DNA of 64,000 nucleotides from an uncultured Prevotella sp. (GCA_900546575.1 URDM01000002.1:1-64000), one strand, 5' to 3'; positions 26,794 through 36,909 are shown, counted from the first letter of the stretch. The notes: generated by a model from the letters alone, not told the origin. Made by a program: numbers and translations.

Positions 26794-29700
26794 TTAGAAT
26801 GTAAGTTTAAGACCGCAAGAAATCTTTCTGACGTTGCTGTACGACCAGCCACGGCTGCTGTTCGACTCCGGGTCAAGACCCTTGTCAAGACCTGAGATAG
26901 TGAAGAGGTTCTCGCCTGCGAGGTACACCTGGGCAAACGACAGACCTATACGGCTGATAAGGTCAGAAGGCAGGGTGTAAGCCAATGTGAGGTTCTTCAT
27001 GCGAACATACGAAGCATCCTGCAGCCAGAATGTAGAGAACGCATTGTTGGTCTGCGATTGAAGCGACAGACGTGGGAAGTTGCCGTTAGGATTCTCCTCG
27101 CTCCAACGGTCCCAGTGCTTGTTAAGACATGATGCACTATTGAAGAATGCGTAAGAAGCCTCACCGTTGTAATAGCGCTTAGCATCGAATGCACCCTGCA
27201 GAAGACCGCTCAACTCGAAGTTCTTGTAACTTACGCTGAAGTTGAAACCACCAGTCCACTTAGGCATCTGGTTGCCGATAATCCGACGGTCGCCAGCAGC
27301 TGTAATCTTGCCGTCGCCATCAAAGTCCTTGTAGCGGATATCACCAAGCTTCTCACTACCTGTACGCAGCGGACCCTTCTTGAGTTCTTCCTCTGTACGG
27401 AACAATCCGTCGGCTACGTAGCCATAGTATGAGCTAATGGCATAGCCCTCAAGGTTCCAGATGTTGCTGTCTGATGTAGGACCTTCGGTACCTGCCATAT
27501 CGATAATCTCATTCTTGTTGTAGCCCATATTGAGCGAGAGGTTGTAGCTCCAATCCTTACCGATACGGTTGTTGTGACCAAGAACAAGCTCAAAACCACG
27601 GTTCTCTACGCTACCAACGTTCTGTGCAGGAGCATCCAAACCGATAACGCCCTGAAGCGGCAAGTAGAGAAGCATGTCGTTGGTCTTCTTCTTGTATACC
27701 GAAAGCTCCATTGTCAACTTGTTGTTGAAGAAGCCGGCGTCGATGCCAAGCTCATAGTTGGTTACGGTAGCCCACTTCAGCTGGTCGTTGACAAGACGGC
27801 TCTCGTAAGCTGTAGAATACAATGTATTACCGAACATGTTTGAACCGTAAGCATAGGTAGGAACTGCAGGATAGAGGTCATTTGACTTCAACTCCTCGTT
27901 ACCTGTCTTACCCCAACCCAGACGAAGCTTAAGGTTGCTCAACCAGTCAATGTTCTTCATGAAAGCCTCCTCAGAGATACGCCAGCCTGCAGAGAATGCA
28001 GGGAATGTACCCCAACGTGAATTCTTAGGGAAGCGTGAAGAAGCGTCGCGACGTACGTTAGCCTCAAAGAGATACTTGCCGGCATAGTTGTATTGCAGAC
28101 GTCCGAAGTAAGAGAGACGTGTCATCTCTGTACCACCACCTGTGTTCTTCTGTGAAGAAGCGTCGAGAGTGCTGAGCGATTCGTCAAGGTTGTTGTTGCC
28201 ACCACCCTTACGTTCGGCAGTCACACCACGGTACTTGACATCATACGACTCCATACCTGCGAGTACGCCAAGGTTGTGATCGCCAAACGACTTGTTGTAG
28301 TTAACGAGAATCTGACCTGTGAGGTAGTCGTAGTTGTAGTTTCTGACATAACCTTGACGCAGACCTGAGTTGTATGTGCCGTAGCCCCATGTCTTCTTGA
28401 ATCCGAGCTGGTCCTCAGTCCAGTTGCGCCATGAGTATACACCCTTGATGCTGAGGTCCTTGATAGGCTTGATTTCAGCCGAACCGATGAGGAATACCTC
28501 CTGGTCGATGGTCTTCTGCCAGCCTGTCTTGTCTCTGCCCTGAACTGCTACAGGGTTGTCAACACCAACGAACTTGAAGTTGCCGTCCTCATCATAAACA
28601 GGATCTGTAGGATGCGAACGTGAGATACCCTGAATCACCTGGGTATAACCAGCCCATGCATCCTGCTTGGTGCCACGATAGCCCGAAGCGTTGAGTCCGA
28701 GAGTGATGTATTTGTTGATTTGCGATGTGATGTTCATACGGGCGTTGATACGGTTGTAGTCAATGTCCTTTGTAACACCATCCTGGCTGAGATAGCCAAG
28801 ATACATATTGTATGTAGTCTTGTCGTTACCACCGCTGAGCGAGAGGTTGTGCTGATGCTCGAAACCGCTACCGGTAAGAGCCTCCTTATACCAGTCGGTG
28901 CTTGGAAGCTGGCCTGTGCGATACTTCTCTACAGTCTCGTCAGAGAAAGGCTTCTTTGCGCCCGGGTGGTCGTTGAGGTAAGCCTCGTTGTAGAGGTAAG
29001 CATAGCCGTAAGCATCAACAAGGTCGAGCTTGGCAAGAAGTGACGACCATGAGAATGTAGCGTTGTAAGAAACTGTAGTCTTGCCTGTCTTACCCTTCTT
29101 TGTAGTGATAAGGATAACGCCGTTGGCAGCCTGCACACCATAGATGGCAGCTGAAGCAGCATCCTTCAATACTGTTACCGACTCGATTTCGGCAGGGTTG
29201 AGAACGTTCATCGAACCCGGCACACCATCCACGATAACGAGTGGAGAGGCTGCATTAACCGAGTTCTTACCACGTACTGTGATAGAAGCGTTCTGGCTAC
29301 CAGGAGCACCCGTAATCTGCACAGCAGTAACACCAGCCATCTCACCAGCAAGAGCTGACGAAAGGCTTGATACCGGACGTGTGGCAAGCTTCTCGGCATT
29401 CATAGAAGCTACGGCACCAGTAAGGTTCTCCTTCTTCTGTACACCGTAACCTACTACTACAAGTTCGTCGAGAGTCTGTGAGTCGTCCTTAAGAACTATG
29501 GCAACATTGGCCTTTGCCTTGACCACCTGCTTAAGATAGCCAATTGAACTAATCTCAAGCTCTGCACCGGCAGGTGCATCAAGTGTAAATTTACCGTCAA
29601 TGTCGGTAACTGTTCCGCCAGTAGAGCCTTTCACCTTTACTGACGCGCCGATTATCGGCTCGCCGTTAGCGTCCTTCACAGTACCCTTGACGGTTTGTTT

Positions 29701-29841
29701 CTGTTGATTGTTTGTTAGTAGAGCAACGTTTTCATGTACGTTTGTGATTTGAGAGGCAAACAGCGGTTTTACCCCCCCAGCCAGCAAAACGGACAACATG
29801 AGAATCCGTGCGTTGTTAAAATAGGAGTTTTGCATAAACAT
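26794..29841 (-). CDS. SusC/RagA-family TonB-dependent outer-membrane transporter
   Basis: About 1015 residues. After a signal peptide come the carboxypeptidase-like domain (VKGTVKDANGEPIIGASVKV), the TonB-box region (LDELVVVGYGVQKKENLTGA), the plug with SVTVLKDAASAAIYGVQAANG, and a large barrel with typical LRLGWGKTGNEEL and SAGWRISEEAFMKN. It imports oligosaccharides or peptides captured by SusD, powered by TonB-ExbBD (an ExbBD operon lies at 8.4-10.8 kb). I start at ATG 29841; ATG 29835 is equally possible, while the TTG at 29865 is unlikely. Confidence 0.95.
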   Translation of the reverse strand: MFMQNSYFNNARILMLSVLLAGGVKPLFASQITNVHENVALLTNNQQKQTVKGTVKDANGEPIIGASVKVKGSTGGTVTDIDGKFTLDAPAGAELEISSIGYLKQVVKAKANVAIVLKDDSQTLDELVVVGYGVQKKENLTGAVASMNAEKLATRPVSSLSSALAGEMAGVTAVQITGAPGSQNASITVRGKNSVNAASPLVIVDGVPGSMNVLNPAEIESVTVLKDAASAAIYGVQAANGVILITTKKGKTGKTTVSYNATFSWSSLLAKLDLVDAYGYAYLYNEAYLNDHPGAKKPFSDETVEKYRTGQLPSTDWYKEALTGSGFEHQHNLSLSGGNDKTTYNMYLGYLSQDGVTKDIDYNRINARMNITSQINKYITLGLNASGYRGTKQDAWAGYTQVIQGISRSHPTDPVYDEDGNFKFVGVDNPVAVQGRDKTGWQKTIDQEVFLIGSAEIKPIKDLSIKGVYSWRNWTEDQLGFKKTWGYGTYNSGLRQGYVRNYNYDYLTGQILVNYNKSFGDHNLGVLAGMESYDVKYRGVTAERKGGGNNNLDESLSTLDASSQKNTGGGTEMTRLSYFGRLQYNYAGKYLFEANVRRDASSRFPKNSRWGTFPAFSAGWRISEEAFMKNIDWLSNLKLRLGWGKTGNEELKSNDLYPAVPTYAYGSNMFGNTLYSTAYESRLVNDQLKWATVTNYELGIDAGFFNNKLTMELSVYKKKTNDMLLYLPLQGVIGLDAPAQNVGSVENRGFELVLGHNNRIGKDWSYNLSLNMGYNKNEIIDMAGTEGPTSDSNIWNLEGYAISSYYGYVADGLFRTEEELKKGPLRTGSEKLGDIRYKDFDGDGKITAAGDRRIIGNQMPKWTGGFNFSVSYKNFELSGLLQGAFDAKRYYNGEASYAFFNSASCLNKHWDRWSEENPNGNFPRLSLQSQTNNAFSTFWLQDASYVRMKNLTLAYTLPSDLISRIGLSFAQVYLAGENLFTISGLDKGLDPESNSSRGWSYSNVRKISCGLKLTF

Positions 29842-29963
29842 GCTTTGTTTTTGGGTTCCTAACAATTATTGTTTGTTACGGGCAGACATAGGAACCTTTG
29901 TCAGCCTTCTGGTTAATTATTTCTAAAGTCGTTATAGAATTGGGTTGTCTTAAGATTGTGCTG

Positions 29964-29971
29964 CAAAGATA
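29964..29971 (-). promoter_or_regulatory. -7 promoter element of the susC-susD operon
   Basis: TATCTTTG on the minus strand, 123 bases before the susC start, so the leader is long. The -33 element is weak. The leader (29842-29960) holds no obvious ORF. No hybrid two-component or sigma/anti-sigma regulator lies next to this pair. Confidence 0.5.
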
Positions 29972-30299
29972 AACATAAATTACATAACTAAAGCTAATAT
30001 TTTTAGGATTTTTTTTAACTGGCTGCATTTTTAACAATTGGCGGAATAACATCAGATAAAAAAGTTATATAATGCTACTTGACCAAGTATCATATATTAA
30101 AGTGGCATTTAATATAATGATAAATGGCAAAGTAATATATAATCGCATCCCGAACGCATCCCGAAGGAATCCCGAAAGAAAACAAAGCGACTCGATACCA
30201 AAAAACACTCACAAAAATACTACTTTTATCCAAAAGTCAAGGCATAAAACTGTTAAATCCATCCAGAAGTCAAGGCTAACACCACCAAAACAACCGGAA

Positions 30300-30319
30300 C
30301 GTCGGACTCCCGTCCGACG
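30300..30319 (-). terminator. Hairpin downstream of the fic gene
   Basis: Perfect 8-bp arms CGTCGGAC (30300-30307) and GTCCGACG (30312-30319) with a 4-nt loop. On the minus strand a moderately T-rich stretch follows. It may end the fic transcript. The surrounding 30060-30343 has no gene I can support. Confidence 0.4.
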
Positions 30320-30343
30320 CACAGCAAGCCTTTTAGCTATATA

Positions 30344-31417
30344 TTATACCGATGGCGTAATAATCAATCGCCATGTACCATCTTTGTCTACTCGTTGTAC
30401 GTATCCCTTAGTGGTCAATTGCTTCAGTTGCTTGTTTACAGCAGCAACATTGATCCCCACCTCGTCTGATAGTTTCTGGATTGTAATATCAGGGATTGCA
30501 AACATAAGATTAAGGATTTTGTTTGTTGAGTCACTACGGAAGTTCACTCGCTCTCCATCAAACCACCATACATTATCGCCTCTTTCTGTAAGGAAACGGA
30601 TATTGTATGTGACCTCTTCTATAAAAAGATTGGTAAAATAGGTAAGAAATTGCTGTATTCCTCTTTTGGAGGCATGAGCACCAAGGGACGGTTCTGAACC
30701 AACAGTAAGATCTGTTTTGTGCAGGGCTTCCAAGTATTCATTCTTTTTACGGCTACGTACCACAATCATTGGATAGCCATGACGTGAGAGAATGTAATTC
30801 ACCATCAGTCGGGCTATTCGTCCGTTACCATCTTCAAATGGATGAATGCGGATATATCGGTAGTGGAATATTGCAGCGAGTTCAATTGGAGTGTATTTGC
30901 CAGAAAGTTCTGCTTCGTTGTACCAATCCACCAAGTCAGTCATCAGCGCTGGAGTCTCTTCTGGTGACGCATATTCAAATCTGTCCCCATAATGTGTAAT
31001 AACACTATTAGGGCGAGTCTTATACTGCCCTGCATGAATCACATAACTGGTTGATTGCCCACCAGGCAGATTGAGATAAACAGTATAATCTTCACGAAGC
31101 AATGTTTTATGGAGGATACGTATAAAGTTCTGAGTCATAGGAACATCCTTTAGTCTTGACTCCTCTGTCATCATCTTCAGCCCCAAATTACTTGCAGTCA
31201 TTTCTTGCACATCTTTTACTTCAGCTTCACCAATAATCTTTCCGAAGAGCAGAAGTATCTCTGTCTGTCCATATGTCAGCGTATTGCCCTCAATATGATT
31301 GCTATTATAATTGAAGTCAATAGTAAATCGACGACTCAACATTTCCCTGTCTCGGTCAGAGAGTGGTTGCAGCGCTGTCCAACGTGCCATTATGTCTTGT
31401 ATCTTATCCATACTCAT
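30344..31417 (-). CDS. Fic-domain protein with N-terminal inhibitory motif and C-terminal winged helix
   Basis: A 357-residue protein, probably an AMP transferase or de-AMPylase. The Fic core is FHYRYIRIHPFEDGNGRIAR (about 195-214), a complete HPFx(D/E)GNGRxxR motif with the catalytic histidine. SNHIEGN near residue 40 fits the (S/T)xxxE(G/N) inhibitory helix of class II Fic proteins, whose Glu blocks ATP. The last 60 residues look like a winged helix (IQKLSDEVGINVAAVNKQLK). The combination suggests an autoregulated protein that may bind its own operator; a perfect 14-bp dyad sits just upstream of the start. Its targets are unknown. Confidence 0.92.
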   Translation of the reverse strand: MSMDKIQDIMARWTALQPLSDRDREMLSRRFTIDFNYNSNHIEGNTLTYGQTEILLLFGKIIGEAEVKDVQEMTASNLGLKMMTEESRLKDVPMTQNFIRILHKTLLREDYTVYLNLPGGQSTSYVIHAGQYKTRPNSVITHYGDRFEYASPEETPALMTDLVDWYNEAELSGKYTPIELAAIFHYRYIRIHPFEDGNGRIARLMVNYILSRHGYPMIVVRSRKKNEYLEALHKTDLTVGSEPSLGAHASKRGIQQFLTYFTNLFIEEVTYNIRFLTERGDNVWWFDGERVNFRSDSTNKILNLMFAIPDITIQKLSDEVGINVAAVNKQLKQLTTKGYVQRVDKDGTWRLIITPSV

Positions 31418-31438
31418 ACTGCTATTTTTGCAAGTTTT

Positions 31439-31475
31439 CGCTCTAAAAGGTATATACCGTCTACCTTTTAGAGCG
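31439..31475. promoter_or_regulatory. 14-bp dyad in the fic leader, candidate operator
   Basis: Arms 31439-31452 (CGCTCTAAAAGGTA) and 31462-31475 are exact inverted repeats with a 9-nt spacer, lying between the -7 element at 31497 and the fic ATG at 31417. It could be an operator or an RNA hairpin. A T-run follows on the plus strand, so a terminator on that strand cannot be excluded, but no plus-strand gene precedes it. Confidence 0.6.
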
Positions 31476-31496
31476 TTTTTTTACATTCTATTAGTG

Positions 31497-31504
31497 CAAA
31501 GATA
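31497..31504 (-). promoter_or_regulatory. -7 promoter element of fic
   Basis: TATCTTTG on the minus strand, 80 bases before the fic ATG. The -33 element is poor (TTG at 22 bases). Confidence 0.45.
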
Positions 31505-31578
31505 CAATCTAATTTCGATAATCCTTCAAGAATCTGATAATTTTAAAGGTATCATATTGCCTTTTTACAACTCCGCTT

Positions 31579-33015
31579 TTAGCGAGCGCCATTCCTTGGC
31601 AGCCAACCGCTCATCCACAATCCGGCAAACGTCAGCATGCCGTTGAGCATAAGGAGTTCGTAGCCGAACTTGTAGCCCCATACGCCTTGGGCTACTGTAT
31701 CGATGGCGAAGCAGAGCAATGGCGAGGCTATGGCTATGTATGGCACGAGACAATCGGCTACGGGGCGACGTGTCGTCAAACCGAAGGCGAACAGACCAAG
31801 CAACGGACCGTAGGTGTACGAGCACATCACGTAGATGGCATCTATCACGCTTGTTGAATTGAGCATTCGGAACAGCAGGATGAACGCCACAAACACTACG
31901 GCAACGCCTATATGGGCACGTCGGCGCAGACGCTCGTCGGCTGGACGCTGGCGTATGTCGACACAATAGCTTGTGGTGAGTGCCGTAAGAGCAGAGTCGG
32001 CACTTGAAAATGATGCCGCTACAACACCAATGGTGAAGAGTACTGTAACCATGCTGCCCAACCTACCCGTAGCTGCAAACATAGGCAACAGCTCGTCGCC
32101 ACTTGTCGGCAGAGCTATACCGTCGCGTTGTGCCAGCATCATAAGCAGCACGCCGAGCGACATGAACAAGAGATTGGCAGGCACGAAGGCAAATCCGTAT
32201 GTACACACATCCTTCTGCGCCTCGCGTAGCGTGCGGCACGTAAGGTTCTTCTGCATCATGTCCTGGTCGAGTCCGGTCATAACGATGGCTATGAAGGCTC
32301 CGCTGAACAACTGCTTCCAGAAGTTCTGTGTAGAGAAGAAATCGTCCATCACAAACATACGGCTATGGCTGTCGGCTGCTATGGCACGCACGGCATCGGG
32401 CATGCTCATGCCCAACTGCCCCACCACATTATATATAATAAGGATAAGGGCGGCAAACATGCACGTGGTCTGGAACGAGTCGGTCCATACGAGCGTCTTT
32501 ATTCCACCACGACGCGTGTACAGCCATATAAGCAACGTCATGCCAACTACCGTCACCACGAAGGGCACGCCTATGGCATCAAACACAAAACGTTGCAGAA
32601 TGATGCACACCACATAGAAGCGTACGGCGGCTCCCGTCATCTTCGACACGAGGAAAAACCACGCTCCCGTCTTGTACGAACGCTCGCCCAAGCGCCCTTG
32701 CAGATAGGTGTAGATGGTGGTGAGATTGAGTCGGTAATAAACCGGCAGCAGCACAAAGGCTATGACGAAATATCCCAGAATGAATCCTATACACGTCTGG
32801 ATGTAGGTCATGTCGATGCGCATGGTCATGCCAGGCACGCTGACGAACGTAATGCCCGAGATTGATGCGCCCACCATACCGAATGCCACCATATACCATG
32901 GCGAACGACGGTTGGCACGAAAGAAAGTTTCGTTGTTGGCATTACGATGTGCCGTGAGTCTGCTGAACCCCATAAGAGCAGCAAAATACAGAATTACGGT
33001 TAAGAGTATAAGCAT
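31579..33015 (-). CDS. Sodium:solute symporter (SSS family)
   Basis: A 478-residue inner-membrane protein with about 13 hydrophobic segments, beginning LILLTVILYFAALMGFSRLT. It has SSS hallmarks: PWYMVAFGMVGASISGITFV in the second helix, and FTIGVVAASFSSADSALTAL, the conserved Ser/Ala-rich sodium-site helix. The substrate is unknown; relatives take sugars, sialic acid, amino acids or vitamins. It stands alone between fic and a divergent phosphoesterase gene, with TAATTTTG (minus strand, 33039-33046) as its probable -7 element. Confidence 0.92.
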   Translation of the reverse strand: MLILLTVILYFAALMGFSRLTAHRNANNETFFRANRRSPWYMVAFGMVGASISGITFVSVPGMTMRIDMTYIQTCIGFILGYFVIAFVLLPVYYRLNLTTIYTYLQGRLGERSYKTGAWFFLVSKMTGAAVRFYVVCIILQRFVFDAIGVPFVVTVVGMTLLIWLYTRRGGIKTLVWTDSFQTTCMFAALILIIYNVVGQLGMSMPDAVRAIAADSHSRMFVMDDFFSTQNFWKQLFSGAFIAIVMTGLDQDMMQKNLTCRTLREAQKDVCTYGFAFVPANLLFMSLGVLLMMLAQRDGIALPTSGDELLPMFAATGRLGSMVTVLFTIGVVAASFSSADSALTALTTSYCVDIRQRPADERLRRRAHIGVAVVFVAFILLFRMLNSTSVIDAIYVMCSYTYGPLLGLFAFGLTTRRPVADCLVPYIAIASPLLCFAIDTVAQGVWGYKFGYELLMLNGMLTFAGLWMSGWLPRNGAR

Positions 33016-33067
33016 TATTTAATATCATTAATCGCGTGCAAAATTACTGTTTTATATTTATTTGAGC

Positions 33068-33075
33068 TAACTTTG
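33068..33075 (+). promoter_or_regulatory. -7 promoter element of the metallophosphoesterase gene
   Basis: TAACTTTG, 41 bases before the ATG at 33117. No convincing -33 element. Confidence 0.45.
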
Positions 33076-33116
33076 CAGTATAATAGTGACATATTTTTAA
33101 GACTCATGCAACGCAT

Positions 33117-34625
33117 ATGAAACAATTAACGAATAAATTTGTGAAGACCAAATGGATAGCTATTATGAGCCTAAGAGTCTTCATCGGACTGTTTTTGTTT
33201 ACCGCACTTGTCAGCGGACGCCCCAATGACAAGGCTGTGATGCTGCGCGGCACCGTCGTCGACCAAGACGGAGTCGGAATAGAGGGCGTAGTGGTTAACA
33301 ACGGACGCGAGTTCTGCCGTACAGACAAACGCGGCACATGGAAATTGCCTACCGACACAACGGTAAGCAAGTTTGTTGCCATATCCACTCCGCGCGAATA
33401 TGTACTGCCACAGCAGAACGGACTGGCTGCGGGCTACTACATTCCCATAAGCAAGGCTGTTGCCCATAGAACAACCAACAAATTCACCCTTCAACGACGC
33501 GACTCCATATCCAACCGCTTCCACTACATCGTAGTGAGCGACCCGCAAATACTCAATGCACACGACATGAAACGATGGCGCAACGAGACGGTTGACGACA
33601 TAATGCATACGGCAAGCCGACTGCGCAAGACGGGCGACGTGATAGGAATGTCGCTTGGCGATGTGGTGTTCGACAACATGGCGCTTTATCCGCAGTATGT
33701 CAACTCTATCAAAAGCCGACGCATGACTTTCTTCCAATGCATAGGCAATCACGACTTCGACAAACGGCATGCCGACCTGCACAATTCCGAACCTGGTGTG
33801 GAGGAGTATGCCGAAAAGATATTCGGCAAGTATTTCGGACCTGTCAACTACTCGTTCAACATAGGCCGATGCCACATCATCACGATGAAGAACATCGACT
33901 ATCGTGGCGGATGCAAGTATGAGGAGCAGTTTACCGATGCAGAACTACAATGGCTCGAACATGACCTTAGCTATGTGCCGAAGGATATGGTCGTGATTCT
34001 GAACATGCACGCTCCGGCATGGAACAAGATGGAGACCATCAACAATATCCTTAATGCCGACCGACTGGCAAAGATTCTATCGCCATACGAGGCTCACGTC
34101 TTTGCCGGACACACTCACTTCTTCGAGAATGTGGAGGTTACGCCACGTCTCTATCAGCACAACATTGCTGCTGCGTGCGGAGCCTGGTGGACAAGCAAAC
34201 TAAACCGCGACGGCGCTCCCAACGGATATATGGTGGTGAACGTGGACAGCACCCGTCTGAACTGGTCGTATCGTGCCGTAGGCTACAAGCAGAACATACA
34301 GATGCGTGTATATAAGCCAGGCGAATTCGCTTCGCAACGCGACTATGTCGTGGCTAACGTGTGGGACTGGGATCCGCATTGCCGAGTGGTGTGGTATGAA
34401 GACGGCAAGTATAAGGGACAGATGCAACGCTTCACATCGTACGACGACGCATTCCTCAAGACAAAGCCACGCAAGCACCAGCTGGCTCTGACGCAGCACC
34501 TCTTCCGCGCACGTCCAACATCAAAGAAGTACCGCCGCATCAAGGTGATTTTCATCAACCGATTTGGTGCCACATTCAGCTACTCCATCGAGAATCTCAA
34601 CAACAGGCCGTTCCTGTTGGAGTAA
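33117..34625 (+). CDS. Exported calcineurin-like metallophosphoesterase
   Basis: A 502-residue exported protein. An N-terminal hydrophobic segment (IAIMSLRVFIGLFLFTALVS) is followed by a beta-sandwich (about 40-120, LRGTVVDQDGVGIEGVVVNN) and the phosphoesterase domain with VVSDPQ, MSLGDVVFD, IGNHDF, HAPAWN and FAGHTHFFE, which supply the metal ligands of a two-metal site. The C-terminal 130 residues form another beta domain. This is the three-part layout of Bacteroidetes metallophosphoesterases with MetallophosN/MetallophosC domains. Substrate unknown. PL8 follows 111 bases downstream on the same strand but has its own -7 element. Confidence 0.9.
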   Translation: MKQLTNKFVKTKWIAIMSLRVFIGLFLFTALVSGRPNDKAVMLRGTVVDQDGVGIEGVVVNNGREFCRTDKRGTWKLPTDTTVSKFVAISTPREYVLPQQNGLAAGYYIPISKAVAHRTTNKFTLQRRDSISNRFHYIVVSDPQILNAHDMKRWRNETVDDIMHTASRLRKTGDVIGMSLGDVVFDNMALYPQYVNSIKSRRMTFFQCIGNHDFDKRHADLHNSEPGVEEYAEKIFGKYFGPVNYSFNIGRCHIITMKNIDYRGGCKYEEQFTDAELQWLEHDLSYVPKDMVVILNMHAPAWNKMETINNILNADRLAKILSPYEAHVFAGHTHFFENVEVTPRLYQHNIAAACGAWWTSKLNRDGAPNGYMVVNVDSTRLNWSYRAVGYKQNIQMRVYKPGEFASQRDYVVANVWDWDPHCRVVWYEDGKYKGQMQRFTSYDDAFLKTKPRKHQLALTQHLFRARPTSKKYRRIKVIFINRFGATFSYSIENLNNRPFLLE

Positions 34626-34675
34626 TTGAGAGTTGAAAATTGAGAGTTGAGAGTTATGATTTGAGATTTTATTTG

Positions 34676-34683
34676 TAACTTTG
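34676..34683 (+). promoter_or_regulatory. -7 promoter element of the PL8 gene
   Basis: TAACTTTG, 53 bases before the ATG at 34737. The region before it is a degenerate run of TTGAGAG units and the -33 element is weak. Confidence 0.45.
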
Positions 34684-34736
34684 CAATCTCCTTAATCTAC
34701 AAAGCATAAGATTATTTACTAAAAACTATAATATTT

Positions 34737-36869
34737 ATGAGAATCAAAACGACCAACCTGTTGCGTCTCGCAATTGTTTTTCTGTTTATCGCGATGACAG
34801 CAATGGCACAAGCGGCAACCGACGATTTCGACGTGCTTATGCAACGCATACGCAAAGACTTCAGCCACAATCCCAACATCGAGGCTACATTCAAGCAGTA
34901 TGACGCCCAAAAGGGTGCCTTTACCGACATTGACTATTCACGCGACGACCTTACCAACTGGCCTCCACTCAAGCACTTGGACCGTCTGCAGCAATGGGCT
35001 GCTGCCTACACCAACAGCAAGAACAAGCACTATGGCGAGGACGCCCTCTACGAAAACATAGTAAAAGCTCTGCAGCATTGGCAGAACGTCAACCCCAACT
35101 GCCGCAACTGGTGGTACAACCAGATAGCCGAACCGCAGTCGCTCGGCATCACTCTCATACTGCTGCGCTCTGGTAAGAAGCAGGTGCCGCAGGAGCTTGA
35201 GACAGCCATACTCAACCGTATGCGCGAGGAAGGTGGCGACCCTGCCAAGTGGACCGGTGCCAACCGTACCGACATCTGCCTCCATTGGATTTACCGCTCT
35301 TGCCTTGAGCGCAACGAGAAAGACCTCAGCACAGCCATGCAGCTTGTGTTCGACCCAGTACGCTACACCACAGAGGAAGGTTTCCAGCACGACAACTCTT
35401 ACTTCCAGCATAGCGTTCAGCTGTACATCGGAGGCTATGGCGACGAGGTATTGAAGGGTGTTACGCAGGTGGCTATGTACGCTTTGGGCACCAAATACGC
35501 TCTTCCAGCCGAGAAGGTGCAGATACTGAGCAAGTTCATGCGCGAGACTTACTATCAGACCATACGCGGACAATACATGCTTTGGGACGTTATGGGACGC
35601 AGCGTGAGCCGTCGCAACATGCTCAACAAGAAGGACAAGGCCAAGTTTGCACAGCGTATGATTGAGCTTGATCCCGAACATGCCAACGAATTCCGTCAGA
35701 TTATCGACCGCATGAACGGCAAGCAGCAGCCTTCGTATGCCATTCAGCCTCGCCATACACACTACTTCCGTGCCGACTATACTCTACACGTTCGCCCTGG
35801 ATACATCTTTGACGTACGTATGGTGTCCAACCGCACGGCACGCCTGGAGTATGGCAACCGCGAGAACCTCAAAACATACTTCGCAAGCGACGGATGCAAC
35901 TCGCTCGTGAAGCACGGCGACGAATACTTCAACATATTCCCCACATGGGACTGGGCACGCATTCCAGGTACTACAGCACCGCATCTCGACGAGATTCCTC
36001 TCGCCAAGAAAGACTGGATGCAGCCCGGCACTTCAAAGTTTGCAGGTGGCGTGAGCGACTCTATCTATGGTGCTACCGCTTATGCCTACAACGACCGTTG
36101 GGACGGCATCAATACCGAGGCTAAGAAGTCATGGTTCTTCTTCGACAACGAGATTGTTTGTCTTGGTGCTGGCATTACTTCAGACAACGAGTCCCCGATA
36201 ATGACCTCGCTAAACCAGCGTCTTGCCAACAGAGGCGACAAACTGACTTATGCCAACGTTAAGGGTGCTGCCACAGAAGGCACATCGGCTGAAGGCAACA
36301 ACGTGGCATGGGTGATGTACGACGGCGTTGGCTACGCTTTGCCTAACGGCGGAAACGTGAAGGCTGAGATTAAGAAGCAGTCGGGTACATGGTACGCCAT
36401 CAACCAGACTCAGATCAAGACCGTACAGACCAACGACGTATTCTCTGTAACGCTCGACCACGGTGCAAAGCCTAACAACGCCACATACGCCTACATCGTA
36501 GTGCCTGAGGCTAACACAGCCGACCGTATGGCAGAATATGCCAAGCACAAGCACATCGCCATTCTGAGCAACACACCGCAGATTCAGGCTGTACAGCAGA
36601 CCGACCTCGGCGTATGGCAGGCTGTGTTCTACGAAGCCGGTCAGTATAAGGACAAGAACATAACCATCACAGCCGACCGTCCGTGCGCTGTAATGGTGCG
36701 CCGCATGCCTAACGGTTCAACAGTAATGCACGTGGCTGACCCTGCACAGAAGCAGCAGCCCATCAACATCAGCGTGAAACTGAAGGGCATGAAAAAAGCC
36801 GCAACCGTAAACTGCGACTTTACTGGTACCGGTATTTATGCCGGTGCGACAAAGAAGTATACATTATAA
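34737..36869 (+). CDS. Polysaccharide lyase family 8 (hyaluronate/chondroitin lyase-like)
   Basis: A 710-residue exported enzyme (signal peptide to about residue 26, MAQAATDD). An alpha/alpha toroid occupies about 30-370, with CRNWWYNQIAEPQSLG (PL8 hallmark NWW) and the catalytic His and Tyr in DNSYFQHSVQLYIGGYG, and the Arg region in DVMGRSVSRRN. A beta-sandwich super-domain follows. PL8 enzymes cut uronate-containing polymers (hyaluronan, chondroitin, xanthan) by beta-elimination, leaving 4,5-unsaturated uronates at the new non-reducing ends. The kdu/kdg operon at 43.3-49.7 kb metabolises exactly that sugar. The specific polymer cannot be read; no carbohydrate-binding module is visible. Confidence 0.92.
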   Translation: MRIKTTNLLRLAIVFLFIAMTAMAQAATDDFDVLMQRIRKDFSHNPNIEATFKQYDAQKGAFTDIDYSRDDLTNWPPLKHLDRLQQWAAAYTNSKNKHYGEDALYENIVKALQHWQNVNPNCRNWWYNQIAEPQSLGITLILLRSGKKQVPQELETAILNRMREEGGDPAKWTGANRTDICLHWIYRSCLERNEKDLSTAMQLVFDPVRYTTEEGFQHDNSYFQHSVQLYIGGYGDEVLKGVTQVAMYALGTKYALPAEKVQILSKFMRETYYQTIRGQYMLWDVMGRSVSRRNMLNKKDKAKFAQRMIELDPEHANEFRQIIDRMNGKQQPSYAIQPRHTHYFRADYTLHVRPGYIFDVRMVSNRTARLEYGNRENLKTYFASDGCNSLVKHGDEYFNIFPTWDWARIPGTTAPHLDEIPLAKKDWMQPGTSKFAGGVSDSIYGATAYAYNDRWDGINTEAKKSWFFFDNEIVCLGAGITSDNESPIMTSLNQRLANRGDKLTYANVKGAATEGTSAEGNNVAWVMYDGVGYALPNGGNVKAEIKKQSGTWYAINQTQIKTVQTNDVFSVTLDHGAKPNNATYAYIVVPEANTADRMAEYAKHKHIAILSNTPQIQAVQQTDLGVWQAVFYEAGQYKDKNITITADRPCAVMVRRMPNGSTVMHVADPAQKQQPINISVKLKGMKKAATVNCDFTGTGIYAGATKKYTL

Positions 36870-36909
36870 TATAAGCCCCACAAAAGGCCACACAAAGCCC
36901 CACCCCCAC

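Noticed and set aside
30072..30641. 189-residue plus-strand frame upstream of and overlapping fic
   Set aside because: Half of it is antisense to fic and the rest is low-complexity intergenic DNA; no promoter or family similarity is visible.
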